From Desulfobacterales bacterium (GTDB lineage: Bacteria > Desulfobacterota > Dissulfuribacteria > Dissulfuribacterales > JAMONC01), in contig JAMONC010000358.1 of NCBI GenBank assembly GCA_027066725.1, positions 1 to 5,079 of the forward strand: a stretch of 5,079 nucleotides of DNA, written 5' to 3'. The translations under genes and the position numbers were made by a program. The notes beneath the pieces were generated by a model. It was not told the DNA's origin. It saw only the letters and a list, made by a program, of their open reading frames with translations, and did not search any database. The first letter of the stretch is position 1. Every line of letters begins with the position of its first letter. Below are positions 1 to 5,079 of this stretch, one piece after another.

Positions 1-320
1 ATAGTAGCCATTGCTATGCCACCTCTTATATGCCCAATCCAGGTATAAGCAGTTTTATAAAGACGTTTACTAACTCCAGACTCAAAACATATATTCCCCA
101 TAAGAATAAAAAAAGGAATAACTGCTAAACTATAAGAAGAAAAAGTATGCCAAATAGTCATACTAACACTTGAAATAGCAGCACTTACATTTACTACCCA
201 TGCAAATCCCAAAAAACCTACCAAAGCCATAGCAAATCCAACTGGTATCTCTAAAAAGAATAAGAAAAAAATTAAAACAACAATTCCTATCAACCCTTTT
301 GTAATAGGATCCATTATCAT
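1..320 (-). CDS. dctM: TRAP transporter large permease DctM, N-terminal part (cut by window edge)
   Basis: Open reading frame of 106 codons running off the left edge, about a quarter of the usual DctM length (roughly 420-430 residues). The visible protein starts MIMDPITKGLIGI. It then has a first membrane segment (about residues 9-23), the family-typical PVGFAMALVGFLGF (26-39), YSLAVIPFFILMGN (63-76) and GGIAMAT (100-106). DctM is the large inner-membrane subunit of TRAP transporters and carries the ion-coupled solute translocation path. It is the last of three consecutive genes and begins 15 bp after dctQ. An AGGAG lies just upstream; ATG at 320 is 4 nt from it and the alternative ATG at 314 (giving MDPITKG) is 10 nt away, so either start is possible. 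I give the longer form. The identification is secure; the substrate cannot be told from this part. Confidence 0.93.
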   Translation of the reverse strand, partial: MIMDPITKGLIGIVVLIFFLFFLEIPVGFAMALVGFLGFAWVVNVSAAISSVSMTIWHTFSSYSLAVIPFFILMGNICFESGVSKRLYKTAYTWIGHIRGGIAMAT

Positions 321-335
321 TAGACTCCTAAAAAT

Positions 336-812
336 TTAGTCTTTTTTAAGTAATAAGATAACAGTGTCTAAAAATAGCGTGAGTGACAGGGCAAAAAAAC
401 CAATGCTTACTAAAAAAGTAATAGGATAAATAGGAATCCTTAATGTCTCTGATAATTCTTGAGAAAAATAATAAGTTATTCCAAGACAAAGGATTCTATA
501 TGAAACAGCCATAAAAAAAACGGCTGAAATAAATCTACTTATAAATCGTAATCCTCTTTTAATCTTAAAAGGTAAAAATCTAAAGATAATATCAACGCTT
601 ATATGAGCTTTTTGCTCTTGGCTATAGCCAAGTCCTAATGCACTTATAACCGCGCAAGCAAACCCCATTACCTCAAAGGAACCCTGAACAGGATAACCTA
701 TAGGACGTAATAACATATTAAATACCGCCTCTACCATAGCAACAACTAGGGTAAAGGCGGCTATAGTGATTAGAATTTTATTAAGCTTTTTTATGATATT
801 TAATAAATTCAT
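336..812 (-). CDS. dctQ: TRAP transporter small permease DctQ
   Basis: Protein of 158 residues, normal for the small membrane subunit of TRAP transporters, which partners DctM and helps dock the binding protein. Four hydrophobic segments are visible at about residues 13-34, 46-63, 90-113 and 130-155. Family landmarks are E47 with VMGFACAVISALGLGYS, the short loop motif QKAHISVDI (67-75) between segments 2 and 3, and the segment TLRIPIYPITFLVSIG (123-138) leading into the last helix. The ATG directly abuts the TAG stop of dctP with no base between. I see no good Shine-Dalgarno in the sequence before it (the end of dctP), so translation probably depends on coupling to dctP. It sits in the standard order dctP-dctQ-dctM. 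Confidence 0.93.
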   Translation of the reverse strand: MNLLNIIKKLNKILITIAAFTLVVAMVEAVFNMLLRPIGYPVQGSFEVMGFACAVISALGLGYSQEQKAHISVDIIFRFLPFKIKRGLRFISRFISAVFFMAVSYRILCLGITYYFSQELSETLRIPIYPITFLVSIGFFALSLTLFLDTVILLLKKD

Positions 813-1847
813 CTAGATAGATGGATATAATTTCTCATACTTTGCTTTAAGTCTGTACAGATCTTCAATAAATTCTTTAGCAGGTAGTCCTTTTTTCTCT
901 GATTTTTCAATCCAATGTTCAATCAACACATGAACTCTTTTATGCCAAAGTTTATATTCTGCCGGACTTAACTTTATAAGCTTAAAGTGATATTTTTTCT
1001 TAGCCCAATCAATTGCCTCCTTTACATGTCTATCTTCATACTTGCCAGTCCAAATAGAATGCTCCCAAGCAAGATCGTTTATTATCTTTTTTACTTTTAC
1101 AGGTAGCTTGTTCCAAGTATTTAGATTCATAACTACAGCAAAAGATGTAGTCTGCATATGACAAATAGTGCCATAACGACAAAACTCAGCAATATTCATA
1201 TCCTTAAGAATGTCCATTGTAGAAAATACACCTTTTACTACACCCTTTTGTAAGGCTTCAGGTGTTTCTGATTGGGGCATTGCAACAGCAGTAGCACCAA
1301 GTAACTTTAGTACTGGTACTCCTGCTCCAGTACATCTCAATTCATAACCTTTTAAATCTTTTAAGCATGTTATTGGTTTCTCAGACATAATATCAGCACC
1401 AGGAGCTGTAAATAATGCAATTACTTTAACCTTACTTAAAGATTTAGGATGATATTTTTTAAAAAGTTTAAAAAGAACAGCATTAGCAACTGTAGAATTA
1501 GGAAATCCAATAGGTAAATCCATCCCTTCAAGCAAAGGAAATCTTCCAGGTTGATATGCAAACACAATACAACCTATATCAGCCACACCAGAAATTACTC
1601 CATCCAACATATTTTTGGCCCCTAGCAAGGTAGAACCAGGAAATGTTTTAACTGTTACCAAACCGTTAGAACGTTTTTCTAATTCCTTAGCCCATCTCTC
1701 CATTTGTACACAAGGGAAAGTAGGTGCAGGAGGGAAATTGGCATAAGTTAAAATAATAGAACCAGCCCACACCCTGGATAAGTTCCCAATAGTAAGTAGA
1801 AAAAACAAAAAACTAATAGCTAATACAAAAAAATGATTTCGTTTCAT
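813..1847 (-). CDS. dctP: TRAP transporter periplasmic solute-binding protein DctP
   Basis: Exported solute receptor of a TRAP transporter (DctP family), 344 residues from the chosen ATG. Residues 1-28 form a signal peptide: MKRNHFF, a hydrophobic core, and a VWA|GS cleavage site. The mature protein shows the family pattern: FPGSTLLGAKNMLDGVISGVADIG (69-92), PGADIMSEKPI (149-159), and LKGYELRCTG (165-174), where R171 sits at the position of the conserved substrate-carboxylate-binding arginine. MPQSETPEALQKGVVKGV (190-207) follows. The start at 1847 is fixed by a strong GAGGAGGAG 4 nt upstream and by the signal peptide. A longer in-frame reading from a TTG at 1916 would bury the signal peptide and overlap the promoter. 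The arginine suggests an organic acid ligand, but the exact substrate is not readable. Six cysteines in the mature protein are unusual. It is the first gene of the dctPQM operon. Confidence 0.94.
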   Translation of the reverse strand: MKRNHFFVLAISFLFFLLTIGNLSRVWAGSIILTYANFPPAPTFPCVQMERWAKELEKRSNGLVTVKTFPGSTLLGAKNMLDGVISGVADIGCIVFAYQPGRFPLLEGMDLPIGFPNSTVANAVLFKLFKKYHPKSLSKVKVIALFTAPGADIMSEKPITCLKDLKGYELRCTGAGVPVLKLLGATAVAMPQSETPEALQKGVVKGVFSTMDILKDMNIAEFCRYGTICHMQTTSFAVVMNLNTWNKLPVKVKKIINDLAWEHSIWTGKYEDRHVKEAIDWAKKKYHFKLIKLSPAEYKLWHKRVHVLIEHWIEKSEKKGLPAKEFIEDLYRLKAKYEKLYPSI

Positions 1848-1850
1848 AAA

Positions 1851-1860
1851 ACTCCTCCTC
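1851..1860 (-). promoter_or_regulatory. Strong Shine-Dalgarno of dctP
   Basis: On the minus strand the sequence reads GAGGAGGAGT followed by TTT and the ATG at 1847. This near-ideal ribosome binding site decides the dctP start in favour of the signal-peptide-bearing 344-residue form. Confidence 0.85.
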
Positions 1861-1887
1861 AAAAGAATAAAAAATTCGTTTAAAAAG

Positions 1888-1916
1888 CTTTTAATAACAG
1901 ATTTAAATACTGTCAA
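1888..1916 (-). promoter_or_regulatory. Candidate sigma-70-type promoter for dctPQM
   Basis: Minus-strand TTGACA (1916-1911, a perfect -35 consensus), a 17-bp spacer, then TAAAAG (1893-1888, four of six matches to TATAAT). Transcription would start around 1880, giving a leader of about 30-35 nt with the Shine-Dalgarno. The -35 is convincing and the -10 is weak, which would suit an activator-assisted or regulated promoter. This is inference from sequence only. Confidence 0.4.
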
Positions 1917-1935
1917 CTTATTGTTTAGGTTGACA
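1911..1935. repeat. Inverted repeat TGTCAAC-N11-GTTGACA, possible operator
   Basis: Two perfect 7-bp arms (1911-1917 and 1929-1935) separated by 11 bp lie midway in the divergent intergenic region. Outside the arms, five further positions (1905-1909 with 1937-1941) also pair after one mismatch, all A/T. Each arm contains a TTGACA pointing outward, so the symmetry may be just two back-to-back -35 boxes. It may also be a dimer-binding operator for both transcription units. The symmetry is seen directly; the function is inference. Confidence 0.5.
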
Positions 1936-1958
1936 TTATTTTATTTTATACTCATTAT
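1930..1958 (+). promoter_or_regulatory. Candidate sigma-70-type promoter for the yfdX-family gene
   Basis: TTGACA at 1930-1935, a 17-bp AT-rich spacer, then CATTAT at 1953-1958 (four of six matches to TATAAT). The start point would be near 1965 and the leader about 25 nt, containing the GGAGGAGGT. A better -10-like hexamer, TATACT at 1947-1952, is only 11 bp from this -35 and so is not well placed with it. Confidence 0.4.
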
Positions 1959-1970
1959 TATCTAAAAAAT

Positions 1971-1979
1971 GGAGGAGGT
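1971..1979 (+). promoter_or_regulatory. Strong Shine-Dalgarno of the yfdX-family gene
   Basis: GGAGGAGGT lies about 10 nt before the ATG at 1989. It is nearly the same purine block as the dctP ribosome binding site on the opposite strand and supports the ATG start with its signal peptide. Confidence 0.8.
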
Positions 1980-1988
1980 TTTTTATCA

Positions 1989-2882
1989 ATGAAATCTATT
2001 TATTTCCGCACTCTAGTAGTGATTATATTAACATTTTTTTTACTTACCCCCTTATATGCAGCACAAAATAATAACTCTTCTGTTATTGCTCAATCACTCA
2101 TACGTAGTTCAGGTAAACGTTCACTAGAACAAGTAAAGAAAAAAGAGACTAACATATTAATGCAAAAAGCTATTACAATTTATAATCAAGCACAAAATGT
2201 TATTTTAATGATTACACATAATCAACTTGATCTTGCTCAAACTACGCTATCAAGAATTAGTAAAGAATTAAATGAGTTAAGTATGCAAATCGGTGATAAA
2301 GAAGTTCCAATTGGAGTAACAGTATATGAAATAAGTGGAATTACTAATATAAAAATAGCAAAAAAAATAATAAAAAAAGTAAAAGCTGCAATAAAAGCCA
2401 ATAATTTAGTATTAGCAAGAGAATTATTAGAACAGCTAAGAAATGAAATTGTTATAGATACTAAATACTTACCAATTAATATATTTAAACAAGCTATTAA
2501 ACTAGCTCAAGAGTTTCTTAAAAAGGGAGACACTTCTAGGGCAATAGATAGTCTTAATATCGCAATTTACTCTATAGATGTACAAACTACAATTATACCT
2601 AAACCATTAGCTGAAGCTGCTATTTTAGTAAATGATGCCTCAACACTTTATAAAAGTAATAAAACAACCGCTTTAAAACTTTTAGATGCAGCTGAACAAA
2701 AAATTACTTTAGCAAGAGCGCTAGGGTATATACCCAAAGGGACCTCTGTAAAAGATTTAATTTCTAAAATAGAAGAGCTAAAGAATTCTATAGAAAATCA
2801 CTCCTCTAAATCAAGTGAAGAATTCTTTAGCTTAAATAAAACTCTTAAAAAAGCAAAAGAAGGAATTACATACAAAAAATAG
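1989..2882 (+). CDS. yfdX: Exported YfdX-family helical protein
   Basis: Protein of 297 residues with a signal peptide (residues 1-25, MKSIYFR then a hydrophobic core ending LYAA|Q), so the mature form is periplasmic. The rest is predicted all-helical, rich in Lys, Ile and Leu, and has no cysteine. The middle resembles the YfdX family: an A-x-x-x-L helical pair, PIGVTVYEISG (107-117), ALARELL-like helix (141-148), YLPINIFKQAIKLAQEFLKKGD (160-181), then AIDSLNIAI (185-193). In E. coli, YfdX (about 210 residues) is controlled by the EvgA acid-response regulator, and its molecular function is not settled. This protein is longer, with an extra helical unit and tail from about residue 207. It is a single-gene unit, divergent from the TRAP operon and closed by a terminator. 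The family call comes from remembered sequence pattern, not from a search. A generic TPR-like helical protein is the main alternative. Confidence 0.75.
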   Translation: MKSIYFRTLVVIILTFFLLTPLYAAQNNNSSVIAQSLIRSSGKRSLEQVKKKETNILMQKAITIYNQAQNVILMITHNQLDLAQTTLSRISKELNELSMQIGDKEVPIGVTVYEISGITNIKIAKKIIKKVKAAIKANNLVLARELLEQLRNEIVIDTKYLPINIFKQAIKLAQEFLKKGDTSRAIDSLNIAIYSIDVQTTIIPKPLAEAAILVNDASTLYKSNKTTALKLLDAAEQKITLARALGYIPKGTSVKDLISKIEELKNSIENHSSKSSEEFFSLNKTLKKAKEGITYKK

Positions 2883-2900
2883 AAATGGCAGGCTTAAAAA

Positions 2901-2935
2901 CTTAAAAGGGAGGAAAAATTATCCTCCCTTTTAAG
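2901..2935. terminator. Bidirectional Rho-independent terminator
   Basis: A perfect 14-bp stem (2901-2914 with 2922-2935) around a 7-nt AT loop. The core GGGAGGA/TCCTCCC is flanked by AAAA and TTTT, so each strand ends in a U-run. On the minus strand a further TTTTT follows the stem. It sits between the convergent yfdX-type gene (stop 2882) and yibQ-type gene (stop 2948), 18 nt after one and 12 nt after the other, and can end both transcripts. Confidence 0.9.
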
Positions 2936-2947
2936 CATACAATAATT

Positions 2948-3880
2948 TTATGAAACTAGCTCATGAACAGGAACAATCTTTACCTGTTTTTCTAACCAAG
3001 GCAGCTCTCTATATAATATCTTCCATGTAACTAAAAATGGATGGCCTATTGCAATAGCATAGCCTTTTTCTTTAGCAATTTTTACGAGTCTTTTTAGTTC
3101 TTTTCTAATTGCTATAGGATTAGGATTTCTATCTAAAAATACATCTCTTTTTGCTGTAGGTACACCTAACTCTTTGGCAATATTGTAAGCAATGGACATT
3201 GCTGTAGTTCTACTATCAATAAAAAACATACCCCTTCTCTTTAATTCCTCAAGTACCCATGTCATTACCTTTTTATCTGTCGTAAATTTTGATCCCATAT
3301 GATTATTAGCCCCAATAGCCCAGGGAACTTCACTGATATCTTCTTTTAATACTTCCAATAATGTATCTAGATCCATATTCGTTAATAATTCTCCTGGACC
3401 AGTATTGATTGCGGGATTAATAGGTTCCATTGGAATATGAACTAATATATCATGTCCTCCTATCTTATGAGCTTCATTAGCTAAAAATTTCGTGTAAGGT
3501 GCCTTAGGTAAAAAAGCAAAGGAAAGAGGAGCGTGAAGGTGCAAAAAAGCATCATCTATATCTCGATTATAACCCAAATCATCTATAATAATAGCTACTT
3601 TGGGTTTTTGTATCGTAGGAGGAAGCGGCTTGGGAGTTACTTTCGGAGGAGGTGGTAAGGGACGCCTTTCTTCAAAAGGAGGTCTAATACTTGGAGATCT
3701 TCCACCGGGTGGAGGTAACCAGATAATCAATAAAATGATTGCTCCAATTACCCCCAAAATAGACAATATTATAAAAAGACTTGAGATTTTCGACTTTGAC
3801 TGAACTCTTTTATTAGTCTTAGAGCGTCCTTTCGATTTGTTACCCTTTTTACTTCCTCCTTTTTTAGATGAATTAGCCAT
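2948..3880 (-). CDS. yibQ: Divergent polysaccharide deacetylase, YibQ type, membrane-anchored
   Basis: Protein of 310 residues. It has a basic cytoplasmic tail (1-31; ten Lys and two Arg, no acidic residue), one membrane anchor (about 33-55), a Pro-rich linker (56-93), and the periplasmic divergent polysaccharide deacetylase domain (94-310). Motifs seen: VAIIIDDLGYN (95-105, with D100/D101), HIPMEP (148-153), GANNHMGS (190-197), FFIDSRTT (219-226), RDVFLD (245-250) and AIGHP (277-281). The Asp pair and the three His (148, 194, 280) suit a metal-dependent hydrolase of the NodB-like fold. The substrate is not established; a cell-wall or surface glycan is inferred. The ATG is preceded directly by an in-frame TAA, so no longer form exists. 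It has no clear Shine-Dalgarno and starts 22 bp after ctpA ends, implying one transcript with ctpA. Confidence 0.92.
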   Translation of the reverse strand: MANSSKKGGSKKGNKSKGRSKTNKRVQSKSKISSLFIILSILGVIGAIILLIIWLPPPGGRSPSIRPPFEERRPLPPPPKVTPKPLPPTIQKPKVAIIIDDLGYNRDIDDAFLHLHAPLSFAFLPKAPYTKFLANEAHKIGGHDILVHIPMEPINPAINTGPGELLTNMDLDTLLEVLKEDISEVPWAIGANNHMGSKFTTDKKVMTWVLEELKRRGMFFIDSRTTAMSIAYNIAKELGVPTAKRDVFLDRNPNPIAIRKELKRLVKIAKEKGYAIAIGHPFLVTWKILYRELPWLEKQVKIVPVHELVS

Positions 3881-3902
3881 TTAATTTACTTAAATTTCTA
3901 AC

Positions 3903-5079
3903 TTATCCATTTTGGACATGAGAAAAGATATTCCATGCCTTTAATACCCTTAATGCTTCTTCTAATTGATTATCTAATATAGGTTTTGATTTTTTGGTTG
4001 TTTTAGATTTTGATTTCTCAACAGGTTGCACAGGTGGTAGGTGGCCCTTTAGATCCCTTTCAGAAATAAATGGATGTTCTTTAGGCAACTCACTTAACTT
4101 TTTCTCTTCTGACGGAGGAACAAAGGGCACAATTATATCAGGAGTAATACCTTCAGCCTGTATACATCTACCACTTGGAGTATAATAAAGTGCTGTTGTA
4201 AGACGAACAGCAGAACCATCACTAAGTGGAATAATAGTCTGTACAGATCCTTTACCAAATGTCCTTGTCCCTAGGATAAGGGCTCTTCTATGATCTTGTA
4301 ATGCACCAGCAACAATCTCTGAAGCACTAGCACTACCCCCATTTACTAAGACCACTATAGGACATTTAAGAGGATGCTTATTTTGATGAGCCATAAATGT
4401 AGCTCTTTGATCTTTAACCCTGCCTTTAATGGATACAATTACTCCTTTATCAATAAATTCATCTGCTACTTTAACTGCCTGGGTGAGAAGTCCTCCAGGA
4501 TTATTCCTAAGATCAATAATAAGTCCTTTTAATTGGTGATGTTTTTCTAATTTATTCAATGCCTTCTTTAATTCAGAATCTGTATTTGCTTGGAAATTTG
4601 TAATCCTTATATATCCATAGCCATCATCAAACATTTTTGAATAAACACTCTTTATTGGAATAACTGCTCTAACAAGTGTTATTTTTTTAGGCTGTTTCCA
4701 TCCTTTTCTCATAACAGTAATAGTAACTTTTGTACCTTTCGGACCTCTAAGTCTTTTAACAGCATCCATCAAAGTCATATGTTTAGTGGAGACCCCATCT
4801 ATCGCTAATATTTTGTCATTAGCTTTTAATCCTGCTTTATAAGCGGGCGTACCTTCTATTGGAGAGACTATAGTTAATATCCCATCCTTCATGGTAATTT
4901 CCATACCAACTCCACTAAAACTACCCTGAGTCTCAACCTCAAGCTCTTTAAAATCTTCTGGAGTCATAAAAGAAGAATGAGGGTCTAAAGAACTAAGCAT
5001 ACCCTTTATTGCACCATATATAAGTTTCTTAGGATTAACAGGTTCCACATAATTTTTTTCAATTAAATTAACCACCGCT
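3903..5079 (-). CDS. ctpA: Carboxyl-terminal processing protease CtpA (S41), N-terminus cut by window edge
   Basis: The frame stays open to the right edge; the missing part should be the signal peptide and some tens of residues. Counting from the GTG at 5075 as residue 1, the order is: N-terminal helical region (EKNYVEPV, then SSLDPHSSFMTPEDF at 28-42), PDZ domain (about 53-125, with GVGMEI and the SPIEGTPAYKAGLKANDKILAIDG stretch), and the S41 protease domain (about 135-315). IIDLRNNPGG lies at 186-195. The expected catalytic Ser is S250 in NGGSASASEIVAG, with K275 and Q279 in GTRTFGKGSVQ, matching the Ser-Lys-Gln triad of CtpB-type enzymes. A low-complexity Lys/Ser/Pro linker (about 318-366) precedes a final helix DNQLEEALRVLKAW (368-381). 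Such proteases trim exported proteins and often control cell-wall hydrolases. The GTG at 5075 is internal, not a true start, because the EKNYVEP region is never N-terminal in this family. Confidence 0.95.
   Translation of the reverse strand, partial: AVVNLIEKNYVEPVNPKKLIYGAIKGMLSSLDPHSSFMTPEDFKELEVETQGSFSGVGMEITMKDGILTIVSPIEGTPAYKAGLKANDKILAIDGVSTKHMTLMDAVKRLRGPKGTKVTITVMRKGWKQPKKITLVRAVIPIKSVYSKMFDDGYGYIRITNFQANTDSELKKALNKLEKHHQLKGLIIDLRNNPGGLLTQAVKVADEFIDKGVIVSIKGRVKDQRATFMAHQNKHPLKCPIVVLVNGGSASASEIVAGALQDHRRALILGTRTFGKGSVQTIIPLSDGSAVRLTTALYYTPSGRCIQAEGITPDIIVPFVPPSEEKKLSELPKEHPFISERDLKGHLPPVQPVEKSKSKTTKKSKPILDNQLEEALRVLKAWNIFSHVQNG

Noticed and set aside
850..863. 14-mer AGTCTGTACAGATC, also at 4236-4249, containing the palindrome CTGTACAG
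   Set aside because: Both copies lie inside well-conserved coding sequence (dctP and ctpA) in different reading frames, and no third copy was noticed. Most likely chance; it does not match the spaced CTGT-N8-ACAG form of a LexA box.
1848..1916. N-terminal extension of dctP by 23 residues from a TTG at 1916
   Set aside because: It would place a charged segment before a good signal peptide, overlap the -35 box, and ignore the strong GAGGAGGAG just before the ATG at 1847.
3600..3803. Plus-strand open frame of 67 codons
   Set aside because: It is antisense to the Pro-rich linker and membrane anchor of the yibQ-type gene. Its Gly-rich product is the reverse reading of Pro codons, and there is no supporting context.
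3994..4185. Plus-strand open frame of 63 codons
   Set aside because: It is antisense to the 3' part of ctpA, with no family resemblance.
5073..5075. GTG as the ctpA start codon
   Set aside because: The frame continues to the window edge, and the protein from here begins inside the conserved N-terminal region with no signal peptide, so the true start lies outside the window.

Overview
The window is AT-rich bacterial chromosomal DNA from a Gram-negative organism. It has a periplasmic TRAP transporter, a periplasmic YfdX-type protein, a CtpA-type protease, and a membrane-anchored polysaccharide deacetylase-like protein. A ctpA gene followed directly by a divergent polysaccharide deacetylase (yibQ-type) gene is an arrangement I associate with Desulfobacterota (the old Deltaproteobacteria). 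The low GC, with Lys/Ile-rich proteins and many AAA/ATA codons, would suit an AT-rich, perhaps thermophilic, member of that group. This taxonomic guess is inference; no rRNA or other marker gene is present.

Layout, left to right. (1) Positions 1-1847, minus strand: a dctP-dctQ-dctM operon, read right to left and cut by the left edge inside dctM. It encodes a tripartite TRAP transporter for an organic acid or similar solute. (2) Positions 1848-1988: a compact divergent control region. It has two outward-facing TTGACA boxes that form the arms of an inverted repeat, and a GGAGGAG-type Shine-Dalgarno for each flanking gene. (3) Positions 1989-2882, plus strand: a single exported, all-helical protein of the YfdX family. 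(4) Positions 2901-2935: a perfect 14-bp-stem bidirectional terminator separating convergent genes. (5) Positions 2948-5079, minus strand: ctpA (5' end cut by the right edge) followed after 22 bp by the yibQ-type gene, an envelope-maintenance pair.

How the genes fit together. DctP captures solute in the periplasm and hands it to the DctQ/DctM membrane complex. YfdX is a periplasmic stress-linked protein in enterobacteria. Here it is transcribed away from the TRAP operon from what looks like a shared control region, so the two may be co-regulated or mutually exclusive. CtpA and the YibQ-type protein belong to a separate transcription unit and probably act in cell-wall or envelope processing.

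I see no RNA genes, mobile elements, CRISPR arrays or obvious new multi-gene system. The most interesting items are the divergent promoter with its inverted repeat and the long, repeat-built YfdX protein beside a TRAP transporter.
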